From Angiostrongylus vasorum (taxonomy: Eukaryota > Nematoda > Chromadorea > Rhabditida > Metastrongylidae), in NCBI GenBank assembly GCA_018806985.1, contig JADANN010000311.1, positions 682,001 through 746,000 of the forward strand: 64,000 bases of DNA, given 5' to 3'. Made by a program: the position numbers and the translations under genes. The first letter of the stretch is position 1. Each line of letters opens with the position of its first letter. Below, one piece after another: positions 45,401 through 49,904 of this stretch. The notes beneath the pieces are model-generated. The model saw only the letters and a list, made by a program, of their open reading frames with translations. It had not been told where the DNA came from and did no database searches.

Positions 45401-45927
45401 ATTTTTAGAACGAAGTGAGTGAGTGCAAATATGGAATACTAAACGTGCGAGCATACTACAACACAAGCTCACAGACTCTTGTACTCGATGTAATTGGAGC
45501 TAAACAAGTGATTCCTCTGGATGCTAACGGTCTTTCGGATCCGTTCGTCATTATTCGACTCGTTCCCAAATACAGATATCCGACACAGGTTGTAAGTAAA
45601 ACAAGAGTCGTCAGCAAGACCCTAAACCCTATATTCGACGAAACGTTCGAATTCCACATTTCACCAAAGCTGCCACCATGCGCCATGCTGCATTTCACTG
45701 TCATGGATCATGATTATCTACGATCGAATGATTTTGCTGGGGAAGCTTTTCTGGAATTGGCCGATGTTCCCGGCTTCGGTGTGGCTGGCGGCAACACCTT
45801 GCGTCAATTTAATCTAATTCTTATCCAACCAGAACAAAATAATAAGGAAATCATAGATGTGTTGGCCAGCAGAAAAGAGGACAAAGAAGCTCTTGAATTT
45901 CTTCGATCGATTAGTACAGTATATTGA
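11549..45927 (+). CDS. Munc13-4/BAIAP3-family C2-MUN-C2 protein (whole gene, about 28 exons)
   Basis: Priming factor family that bridges membranes and SNAREs before Ca2+-triggered exocytosis; Munc13-4 and BAIAP3 act on secretory granules, lysosome-related and dense-core vesicles. Exons read by splice site and phase: 11549-11664, 23629-23755, 24032-24100, 29637-29703, 29932-30038, 31489-31585, 31635-31768, 32263-32336, 32865-32963, 33035-33121, 33514-33734, 33943-34051, 34545-34675, 37639-37722, 37793-37883, 37959-38151, 40101-40150, 40234-40293, 40389-40498, 40918-41038, 41124-41192, 41353-41463, 42585-42705, 42779-42883, 43328-43522, 44105-44227, 44307-44507, 45409-45927 (stop TGA). The total of about 1,195 residues compares with about 1,090 for vertebrate Munc13-4. 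Domain order is short N-terminus, C2A, MUN, C2B, with no C1 domain, which separates it from neuronal UNC-13. An AATAAA lies at 46093-46098. Two coding frameshifts (C2A) and one unresolved phase (before 42585) remain. Choice between Munc13-4 and BAIAP3 orthology is open. Confidence 0.88.
12555..12845 (+). repeat. SINE-1 copy (tRNA-derived, about 280 bp)
   Basis: Head GCGCGTGTGGAGCACTGGTC with box A region, box B ATGGGATCCATTCCC, body TTGGTACCAGACTTGTCTGG and CTCATTGTAAAGGCCAG, 3' end ACCAACTCCGAGAGCTTTAT. Best-preserved copies show box A TGGCGCAGTGG and box B GGATCGATTCC. Confidence 0.8.
13271..13377 (+). repeat. Perfect tandem duplication, 57-bp period
   Basis: The 50-bp block starting TCTGGCATTCAGTAGAGGTA is present at 13271-13320 and identically at 13328-13377, with a 7-bp spacer. 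Confidence 0.9.
14270..14570 (+). repeat. SINE-1 copy
   Basis: AGGCGTGTAGGGCAATTCTT head, box B TTTGGTTCGATCCCGCCC, body GGTACCAGACTTGCCTGGGA and tail GCGCTTTATCCTTTACTC. Confidence 0.75.
14830..16650 (-). mobile_element. Strongly decayed RTE LINE fragments
   Basis: The minus strand at 16302-16553 reads GEELCF then [18 protein letters not shown], matching the RTE endonuclease block G-E-E-L-F ... C-G-P-x-P-A-L-T-I. At 14900-15070 it reads [35 protein letters not shown], matching the C-terminal block S-K-I-R-D-A ... R-W-A-G-H ... N-D-x-R-W-T-R-A-V-S-D. The part between (15100-16300) is too decayed to place, but one segment near 15430-15560 may correspond to the post-palm region. Confidence 0.5.
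17055..17335 (-). repeat. SINE-1 copy
   Basis: Minus orientation: forward strand runs AAAGGATAAAGCTCTCGGCG to CTACACGCGCCATTTTCG; the body shares CAGACAAGTCTGGTACCAAT with the family. Confidence 0.8.
18279..18548. repeat. Foldback with GTT/AAC trinucleotide arms
   Basis: Left arm TTCTTACGAACTGCTATTGT, GAGCTGATGCGAGATTGGTA, then a (GTT)n-type run; right arm a longer (AAC)n-type run, then ACTTATACCAACCTCGCATC, AGCTCAATAAGAGCAGTTCG. Arms are near-perfect complements of about 95 bp around a unique loop (about 18375-18420). Confidence 0.85.
19330..19590 (-). repeat. SINE-1 copy, degraded
   Basis: AAAGGATAAATGACAAAGCG at the 3' end, TTCTGGTACCAATTACCTCA in the body and the head near CTGCTCTACACG. 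More diverged than the 17 kb copy. Confidence 0.65.
20556..23110 (-). mobile_element. RTE-clade LINE, degraded, with internal deletion
   Basis: Minus strand, 5' end near 23110. N-terminal remnants come first, then an APE-type endonuclease ([38 protein letters not shown]; 22445-22860), then [16 protein letters not shown] (about 22280). Reverse transcriptase follows: fingers [20 protein letters not shown] and [20 protein letters not shown] (21274-21597), palm KTFDSVE (21180) and FADDIVIFS (20890). Straight after GLCISKSS the frame jumps to [16 protein letters not shown] and the C-terminal [14 protein letters not shown], so the thumb and linker are deleted (junction near 20815). Several frameshifts. 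The 3' end finishes in an AAGTAAGTAAGT-type tail. It lies in the Munc13-4 intron, opposite strand. Confidence 0.85.
23629..24100 (+). CDS. Munc13-4-like gene, N-terminal exons before C2A
   Basis: Two exons, 23629-23755 and 24032-24100. The first begins with one base completing a split codon and reads [20 protein letters not shown], followed by [20 protein letters not shown] and LE. The second reads [20 protein letters not shown] and VHK. Acceptors are TTTGTTTAG and TGCTATAG; donors are GTATCG and GTATGT, and both junctions are in phase 0. The position corresponds to the N-terminal helical region of Munc13-4 that precedes C2A. Starting the first exon two bases later (the AGAG acceptor offers a choice) gives an immediate stop, which fixes 23629. 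An exon missed between here and C2A cannot be excluded. Confidence 0.7.
25050..25455 (-). repeat. SINE-3 copy with long ACTT tail
   Basis: Best copy: CTTACTTACTTGATACTTGA at the 3' end (forward left), then ACGGCCCATCTTCCCTGGTT, and the full body to GATGAGGCAGTTAACCATTG. Confidence 0.8.
25795..26005. repeat. SINE-4 relic, possibly a pair
   Basis: AACGATACTAAGACATAGGA resembles the minus 3' end and CCAGTTTTGTTCATATCTCA the plus 3' end; the centre is decayed. Confidence 0.35.
26405..26440 (+). ncRNA. Hammerhead-ribozyme-like motif (candidate)
   Basis: GGCT-CTGAAGA-A-GGC-GATACT-GCC-GAAA-C-GTC-AGCT. Reads as stem I (GGCT with AGCT), core C-T-G-A-N-G-A, a 3-bp stem II with a 6-nt loop, GAAA, a minimal stem III and a GTC cleavage triplet. 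One unpaired A follows the core, which is not standard. No activity is known. Confidence 0.4.
27100..27225 (-). repeat. Repeat with hammerhead-like motif, related to 61450-61520
   Basis: Minus strand GTGGACGCTCGACTAGAATC, CTCCGAGGAGGACGGCGGCG, AAACGTTAGCGAC, ATCGTGTAAACTCACGAACA. The first part aligns with GTGGACAATCGACTCAAACA at 61453 and the last with the right arm at 56176. Confidence 0.5.
27228..27470 (-). repeat. SINE-3 copy, 5'-truncated
   Basis: ACTTACTTGAATACTTGAAT then GGTTCGTCCTCACTGGTTGT and the body as far as CACGCGATTTTGATACCAGG. Truncation from the 5' side is what target-primed insertion would leave. Confidence 0.7.
27529..28218 (-). CDS. Nested gene of unknown function: C-terminal three exons of a small membrane protein
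   Basis: Minus-strand exons in order: 28165-28218, 28034-28070, 27529-27674 (TGA). Each has good splice signals (acceptors TTTTTACTCAG, GTCTTCCAG and CTGTCCACAG; donors GTAAGC and GTGAGC) and the phases agree (0, then 1). The joined tail reads [18 protein letters not shown], then [12 protein letters not shown], then [40 protein letters not shown] and MHDCPKAK. Two hydrophobic segments of about 18-20 residues are separated by a very short turn, and the tail is short and polar, suggesting a membrane protein with cytosolic or lumenal ends close together. I do not recognise the family. The start and any upstream exons were not found. It lies wholly within the Munc13-4-like intron 24101-29636 on the other strand. 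Confidence 0.55.
28868..29035 (+). repeat. SINE-4 copy
   Basis: GACAGGCGAAACGAAGGACC, GGCATGGTGTGGTGGTGAAC, GTTCGTTCACCACAGCAGAC and TTGCAAATATCTCAGCATCA, then AGACTAGGCAGTAAATA. Confidence 0.8.
29100..29330 (-). repeat. Possible single-copy repeat fragment (GC-richer)
   Basis: Minus strand GGGGGTGCTGCACCGCGTAG, TTCAACCCATTCACGACGCG, CAATGGGCCCTATGG; composition unlike its surroundings. I recall similar text as dispersed in hookworm genomes, but there is no second copy in the window. Confidence 0.3.
29637..33121 (+). CDS. Munc13-4-like gene, C2A domain exons (contains two frame breaks)
   Basis: Seven exons encode C2A: 29637-29703, 29932-30038, 31489-31585, 31635-31768, 32263-32336, 32865-32963, 33035-33121. 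The strand with the first Ca2+ loop reads AKDVNG then FSDPF, joined exactly across an intron (AATG plus GA). A basic loop ([17 protein letters not shown]) follows, then [20 protein letters not shown], the second loop WDHDDE, and the closing strands [10 protein letters not shown] and [20 protein letters not shown]. The Asp ligands expected for Ca2+ binding are present. Exon 31635-31768 has six A where five keep the frame (after PQWNE), and exon 32263-32336 has five T where four keep it (before [10 protein letters not shown]). The last intron starts GCAAGC, a GC-AG intron. The smallest intron is 49 bp. Confidence 0.82.
31880..32205 (+). repeat. SINE-2 copy
   Basis: Homologous to the 46.8 kb copy: GGCAGCACAGTAGTAGAGAG (box A region, degraded), CTATCCTAGGATTCCAGGGA, GAAATCCTCAAGCA, AAGCCAGCCAGTG and tail GTGCTGGAATCC ... 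GTAAAAAAATTC. Lies between C2A exons. Confidence 0.6.
33122..33513 (+). other. GC-AG intron in C2A/MUN linker
   Basis: The upstream exon ends TTGAAG and the intron begins GCAAGC rather than GT; it ends TTCCAG. Joining here gives [17 protein letters not shown], which reads through in phase 0. No GT nearby gives an open join with a family-like sequence. Strong exon-side AAG next to GCAAG is the usual form of GC donors. Confidence 0.7.
33514..34675 (+). CDS. Munc13-4-like gene, start of the MUN/MHD region
   Basis: Three exons, 33514-33734, 33943-34051 and 34545-34675. They read [20 protein letters not shown]..., then the conserved pattern [20 protein letters not shown] and [12 protein letters not shown], then [14 protein letters not shown] (matching the MUN-family W-L-A-Y-S block) through [13 protein letters not shown], and [20 protein letters not shown] with a basic tail. 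The donor at 33735 is GTTAGC; using it gives MCRWLA across the junction, which fits the family better than the nearby alternative. The intron 34052-34544 carries an inverted repeat with the hammerhead-like motif. Phase 2 at 34675 is answered by the G at 37639. Confidence 0.82.
34229..34432. repeat. Inverted repeat of two hammerhead-like units
   Basis: Arms of about 64 bp (34229-34295 and 34366-34432) are near-perfect complements with a spacer of about 70 bp. Each arm holds the motif of 26405-26440 (minus at 34264-34299, plus at 34365-34400) followed by CTACTGTTGTATTG. It sits in the intron between two MUN exons. Confidence 0.75.
34860..37060 (+). mobile_element. RTE-clade LINE, 5'-truncated, frameshifted
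   Basis: The element starts within the end of the endonuclease ([31 protein letters not shown]), continues through the linker ([20 protein letters not shown]), RT fingers ([40 protein letters not shown]), the palm ([30 protein letters not shown] at about 36260) and the RTE C-terminal block ([41 protein letters not shown]). At least four frame changes and stops (near 35270, 35430, 35890, 36000, 36580) make it dead. It belongs to a different lineage from the 20.6-23.1 kb copy, by sequence and 3' end. It lies in the intron 34676-37638. Confidence 0.85.
37210..37500 (+). repeat. SINE-1 copy
   Basis: GCGCGTATGGCGCAGTGGTC (intact box A), box B GGGATCGATCCC, tail GAGCTTTATCCTTTATCCTT. Sits just 3' of the RTE LINE in the same intron. 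Confidence 0.85.
37639..38151 (+). CDS. Munc13-4-like gene, central MUN exons
   Basis: Three exons, 37639-37722, 37793-37883 and 37959-38151. The reading is [20 protein letters not shown]..., then [20 protein letters not shown] with [11 protein letters not shown], then [20 protein letters not shown] through [20 protein letters not shown]. All acceptors are typical (CCCATCAG, ACTTAG, TTAAG). Two donors compete at the end: GTAGGT at 38148 (phase 0) and GTTGTT at 38152 (phase 1). Only the second joins the short exon at 40101 in a family-like frame ([17 protein letters not shown]). The preceding 3 kb intron holds the RTE LINE and a SINE-1 copy. Confidence 0.75.
38265..38628 (-). repeat. SINE-2 copy
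   Basis: On the minus strand it begins GGGCCGGATAGCGCAGTGGT (clear box A) and has box B CTCTGGTTCGATCGC. It ends GTGCTGGGATCCGCACAGTA, GACGTGAAGACGGGTCGTGC, the same 3' block as the RTE LINE at 20.6 kb, then an A-rich tail. Lies in a Munc13-4 intron. Confidence 0.8.
39165..39575. repeat. SINE-4 head-to-head pair with internal 57-bp duplication
   Basis: Minus unit 39165-39365 and plus unit 39366-39575 meet at CAATCACCCTGAGCGGAGAG. In the plus unit the block beginning ACAATAGCGCGTTCGTT occurs at 39433 and again at 39490. Confidence 0.8.
39632..40010 (+). repeat. SINE-3 copy
   Basis: Opposite orientation: AATGGTTTACCGTCTCATCG to GGCCGTCCAAGTATCAAAGT, then AAGTAAGT. Confidence 0.8.
40101..41463 (+). 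CDS. Munc13-4-like gene, MUN exons 17-22
   Basis: Exons 40101-40150 (weakest of the set), 40234-40293, 40389-40498, 40918-41038, 41124-41192 and 41353-41463. They read [56 protein letters not shown]..., [20 protein letters not shown] with [38 protein letters not shown], and [20 protein letters not shown].... These track the Munc13-4 blocks around FxIHxxxxxxxEL, DxxxWFxxxIxxWLxxxxxxALxR and HSxSAVD. Exon 40918 has an in-frame alternative acceptor at 40900 (18 bp upstream). Every junction is in phase except the exit at 41463, discussed under the next block. Confidence 0.75.
41470..42570. other. Intron without recognised content
   Basis: The 1.1 kb intron between MUN exons, where a small exon may be missing. 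Open stretches at 41633-41884 (plus) and 41774-42079 (minus) have no family match. Confidence 0.4.
42585..44507 (+). CDS. Munc13-4-like gene, distal MUN exons
   Basis: Exons 42585-42705, 42779-42883, 43328-43522, 44105-44227 and 44307-44507. They read [20 protein letters not shown]..., [20 protein letters not shown]..., [20 protein letters not shown]..., [20 protein letters not shown]... and [20 protein letters not shown]... through [13 protein letters not shown]. These follow the family blocks N-x-x-E-Q-x-R, W-x-x-x-x-Q-R, L-M-x-N-L and I-x-K-Y-Y. The first exon needs two bases from the exon before, but the exon ending at 41463 leaves none, so a small exon is missed or the A8 run at 42572-42579 has an indel. 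The other junctions are phase 0. Intron 43523-44104 holds a SINE-4 copy. Confidence 0.78.
43720..43925 (+). repeat. SINE-4 copy
   Basis: GGTGACGGGTGATTGCTGAC, GACAGGCGAAACGAAGGACC, GTGTGGTGGTGAACGCGTTA and GGAGTTTTGCAAATATCTCA. Confidence 0.8.
44868..45145 (-). repeat. SINE-1 copy
   Basis: Minus orientation: forward AATAAAAGCTGTCGGCGTTC to CACTGCAGTACATGCCTCC; body CAAATCTGGTACCAATTCGC. Lies in the last intron of the Munc13-4-like gene. Confidence 0.75.
45185..45395 (-). repeat. SINE-4 copy
   Basis: TTTACTGCCTACTCTTTTTA, GGCAGGATATATTGCGAAAT, GAACGCGCTATTGTCCTTTT and CACCACCATATCATGCGGG. Sits just before the C2B exon; its end (TCAGCGTCATTAAAGT) is about 15 bp from the acceptor region. Confidence 0.8.
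45409..45927 (+). CDS. Munc13-4-like gene, last exon with complete C2B domain
   Basis: A single 173-codon exon (172 residues plus TGA) from acceptor ATTTTTAG carries all of C2B. The start of the sandwich reads [20 protein letters not shown], the first Ca2+ loop is [11 protein letters not shown], the middle has [15 protein letters not shown], and the second loop is [11 protein letters not shown]. The typical Asp ligands in both loops are all visible. After the domain comes ALASR-like text ([18 protein letters not shown]) that matches the short conserved C-terminal helix of Munc13-4, followed by VY and the stop. The exon is intact. It is flanked by SINE-4 copies on both sides (45185-45395 and 46230-46410). 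Confidence 0.92.
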   Translation, partial: NEVSECKYGILNVRAYYNTSSQTLVLDVIGAKQVIPLDANGLSDPFVIIRLVPKYRYPTQVVSKTRVVSKTLNPIFDETFEFHISPKLPPCAMLHFTVMDHDYLRSNDFAGEAFLELADVPGFGVAGGNTLRQFNLILIQPEQNNKEIIDVLASRKEDKEALEFLRSISTVY

Positions 45928-46092
45928 ATGGTAAATTATCATATGCGTGCTTTACCATTACAAAAAGAAAATTCTCATCCGTCGCGGGAATCACTACTCG
46001 AATAACTTTTATAGAAGCTTTACATAAATACGGTATAAATAAGTCAGTGCTAAGCAATTGTGTTCCTACTGCTTTTTTATCTAACCACGAAT

Positions 46093-46098
46093 AATAAA
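46093..46098 (+). terminator. Polyadenylation signal of the Munc13-4-like gene
   Basis: AATAAA about 165 bp after the TGA at 45925-45927; the only such hexamer seen close by. Confidence 0.5.
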
Positions 46099-46229
46099 AT
46101 ATAACTGCTTCGGTATTTGGGCATAACGATACTACAATACCATAATAACACTTTGGGCAAATACTGCAATCTTCGTTCATTTCGTGATTTTTTTCTTACG
46201 AATGATGCATTATGTGCATGAAATCTGTC

Positions 46230-46410
46230 TCAATAACCACAATGATGCTGAGATACTTTGCAAAACTCCGGACCGCAGGTGTTTGCGGTGGGGAACGAAC
46301 GCGATATTACCCTTTCCGGCAGCTAACGCGTTCACCACCACACCATGCGGCTCCTTCGTTTCGCCCGTCTCTCAGCTAATTTTATCGATCAGCACCATCA
46401 GTCTCCGTCT
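46230..46410 (-). repeat. SINE-4 copy
   Basis: AATGATGCTGAGATACTTTG, GACCGCAGGTGTTTGCGGTG, CACCACACCATGCGGCTCCT. Downstream of the Munc13-4 stop and AATAAA. Confidence 0.8.
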
Positions 46411-46666
46411 CAATATTTATAGTTAATTCAGACGTTCTGTTCATTGATTGATGGTCCATAAACGACTACAAAGCGAAAAACAAAACGGACTTCCCCGTTC
46501 TTTCGAAAAATTATGAAAAAATCAGAAAATTGTAGGACTTAGCACATGATGCGATGCGGAAAACGGCCATTGGGGCTCAACCTAGAATTCTTTAAACAGA
46601 TTTTACAGAATTCGTGATTTCCTATAGATCACGAGGCCGCTCTCACACAAGTACCGAATAGTTTTA

Positions 46667-48194
46667 GGTTGTTCGGAAATTAATGTCCAATTTATAACTT
46701 CGCATTTCCTGTATATGTCCCAAGTGTTTTGAATGATGTACTAATACATGTCATTGCAAAAACTCATTTCATGGACTTTGGGTACGTATAGTTAAATCAT
46801 AATCTTTACAATTATTTAGAGAGCGGGTAGTGCAGTGGTACTGGTCCCAATCGTACACGAGCACGATGCTGGTACGATCCCACCCCGCGCTCATCAAGCC
46901 TATCATCCCTCCGAGGTCAGGAAATTGGTACCCGACTTGTTTGGGAGAAGTTCACTCCATGCAATCTAAGTGGGAACGCTGTAGTTCGCCTATCTTAGGA
47001 CGCTGGAGATAATCGACTAGACCAGCATTTCACGACATTCAAGGTGAACTGAAAGTCCTCAAGCACCAGCCGGAGCCAGCAAAAAGTTGGAAGACCTTCG
47101 CGGATGATAAATGCAAGGAAACTAATCAAATGAAAAAAGTGCTGAGATCCGCCTAGATATGAAAGACGGGCGGTGTAAAAAAATTAGATCATGATATTTA
47201 CTGTGTTAAATTTTTAAAGATTGGAACTTGAGATGTCAAAACAACAATTTCGACAAATCTAAGTGTACGGATCCGAATTCAGACGTGGACTGCGTAAACG
47301 GTTCGAAACATCAACGCCAAGGAAGTGTTAAAGAACTTCCAGAGCAACGTTAGTTTGGAACATCTTTCGTGGCGAAGGTGGGGGAAACCGTGTGGTCCTT
47401 CCGTTACTGACGAGGAAGAACATAAGGCTTTGCTATAAACATATACACACATAATGGTCCGAGGGCTTACAGAAAAACTCTGCGTAGTCACCTCTGCTCT
47501 TTCGGAGTACCTAGTGATAAGTGAAAAGCCGAAAAACCTCGACAAATAAGTGCCACACTAATTTAATAACAACCAAAGAAATCGCCATTCTGAGATATCG
47601 TTAGCGCTTCTTCTATGGAACTATAATGCTATGTTTCTCGAGCATATTGTAACAATGAACATGAAATGAGTCCTCTACACCAACCGGTAACAATCACTTG
47701 AGTGGTCGAGCTGCTGTGAAGATCTGCACCACTTTCCCAAAGCAGAGATTACACCAAAATAAGGTCACGCTGAATATCTGATGGTTTGTTGCTTGATTAG
47801 TGTATCATAGCCTCATGAATCCATGTGAACGATTACGGGGCAGAGAAGTACGTTCAGCAGATCGACGAAATGCACCAGAAAATTCAACAGGTGTACTCTG
47901 CATTGGTCAACAGAAGATGATCAGTCCTCTAAGATAACGTTTAGCCATACTTTGCATTATCTGCGCTACAATGGTTGAACGGGCTGGGCAACGAAAGTCC
48001 CCTTCGTCCACCATACTACCCAGATTTTTCGCCTAGCGATTGCAACTTCATCAATCATCTCAATAACTTCCTGTGTGAGAAATGCTTCAGAAACGAAATT
48101 GAGGCAGGAACTTCCCCCAACGACTTCATCGTCCCTGGAAGACCAGAATTTTTTAAAACATGGGTTCAAATCGGACATTAATTTCCACAGAACC
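46667..48194 (+). mobile_element. mariner transposon, near full length, inactive, with both ITRs
   Basis: The left inverted repeat GGTTGTTCGGAAATTAATGT starts at 46667 after TA (46665-46666); the right end is its complement (ATTAATTTCCACAGAACC) ending at 48194, followed by TA. The transposase is readable through frameshifts: NVSLEHLSW, SVTDEEEHKALL, VRGLTEKLCVVTSALSEYLV, NQRNRHSEIS (47280-47600), then YVQQIDEMHQKIQQVYSALV-like text (47850), and SPLRPPYYPDFSPSDCNFIN HL with the third catalytic Asp region (48000-48060), ending FFKTWVQIGH. A SINE-2 copy splits the 5' part. The type resembles mariners known from hookworms (for example bandit), by inference. Confidence 0.85.
46815..47205 (+). repeat. 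SINE-2 copy inserted into the mariner
   Basis: The tRNA-like head has box A GTAGTGCAGTGG at 46827 and box B GGTACGATCCC at about 46870. The body runs through ATCATCCCTCCGAGGTCAG and AGCACCAGCCGGAGCC, and the 3' end is GTGCTGAGATCCGCC followed by AAAAAAATT. Its position between mariner ITRs makes it younger than the mariner. Confidence 0.75.
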
Positions 48195-48199
48195 TAATG

Positions 48200-49900
48200 A
48201 TTGTAAAAAGTCTCTATATTACTATTATTGTTAGCACAGAAAAGCACATTAGCCACACTTGGGCAGTTATGTCGAAGATTTGAATTTTCTTTAATAAATA
48301 ATTGGCCCGTCTTCACGAAAAACCATACATAGCTTAGTCCTTAGTAAAATTTTCGATTCACTGGTAATTTGCTAGTGCAGAAATACGGAAGGGAAAGAAT
48401 TGTCTTTGGGAGACCTCGCTAGGGAATGTACCTCCGTTATATATAGTAGCTCAATATCCAGGAGCATTCTGTGCCACAATGAACGATAAACCAGTTACGT
48501 GGATATTTCTAGTAGTATATGACGATTTATAATAACTATACAAAGGTGGGCTAAACAGGAATAGAGTACCCTTAGTGCACTTGATGTGTGATGCTCAGTT
48601 ATCAGAGATATGAATTTGCTTTGAACATAATTTTTCCCACATTGTGATACAAGGTACTTCTAGATGATTTACCGCCCCGCCGTAATACAAGTGTTCCAAG
48701 ACGTTGATATGTCTTGTGAATACCAAGAGGTTGATTCGCTCACATCTCCAACCGATAGTTCATTTTAAGTGATCCAAATCAGAAATAGCTGCTTGTGGAA
48801 GAAAACCATACGAAAGAAAGCAAGCGTCTTAAAAAGCGAAAGCAGAGACTTCCGATAATGATGACGGTGATACGCAGTGGTTTGGTCATCTTGAGAATAT
48901 AAGGAAGAAAAACAACTTGCGTAACCAATGAAGTATCCTTCCCTAAATTGAAAGTGTGCGGGACAAACACACAAAAGTGTTCATCGCAATGCGTGTTGGT
49001 TACAAGCTGAGAAGTATCTCTTACATTAAACAGCGAGTATTTATGTTCAGAAGTTTTGCCTATGTAGGATTCGAGTATATGAACCCTAGTGGACCACATT
49101 TAGTGATCACCTATAAATACCAGTTATCTTTATAAAAAACTAATGACACGTTGTGAAATGGTATCTACTGTTCGCTACTTAGTTCATGCTGTCATCACCC
49201 TCTATGAAAGCCGCTCAATTCCATCTGAAATGTCAGTGTGCGGATTCTGTCCGAACTATTTTTTAGAGATAACAAATTCTTTCTAATGGGTGGATGGTGA
49301 TGAAGAACTAAATTTAAGTGGAAATATCCCGATATAGATATCTAATCATAATCGAAACGGAGTTCGAAATATTACTATGACGGCATGGGTGGAGATACAG
49401 AAAACGAGGTGAGACAACAGTTCGCGATAACTATGCATAGTATTCTTCTCCCATATCTCATAGTTTATCTTAAAATGACAAAGACATAAATTGAATACAA
49501 TTTAAAAAGGCAACAAAACAAGAAAACAACTTGTTGAGGTCCTCGACCAAATTTACACGAGGAAGATCTGGTCAGGAAACAACAATGTACAATTTCGTAC
49601 CGTTCGACAACGCAGTTCATTTAAGATTAAACCCTCACCACTACGTAAATATTGCAAACTGTAGGCTTTAACATACCACGTTATAGATTACAAAGTATGT
49701 GGTACTGTGGTAAGATATTAATCAAAAATGGAAATAGACGCATGAGAGTGTTGATGGACATGGAACAAAAACTGCCTATACTACTGCTAAATTCTACTAA
49801 ACACAAGTCATGACTCGTGCAGATGAAAGACACTATGACGGGAATATAAAAGGTTACAATTCCCATAAAAAAAAACGTACGTCCGATGGTATCATGACAC
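48200..49900. other. Intergenic stretch between mariner and fibrinogen-domain gene 3' end
   Basis: No repeat family or gene recognised; a 106-codon minus-strand open frame at 48779-49099 has hydrophobic patches but no splice or homology support. Confidence 0.35.
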
Positions 49901-49904
49901 ATTA

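Noticed and set aside
48779..49099. Minus-strand 106-codon frame
   Set aside because: No splice sites or homology; flanked by mariner and intergenic DNA.
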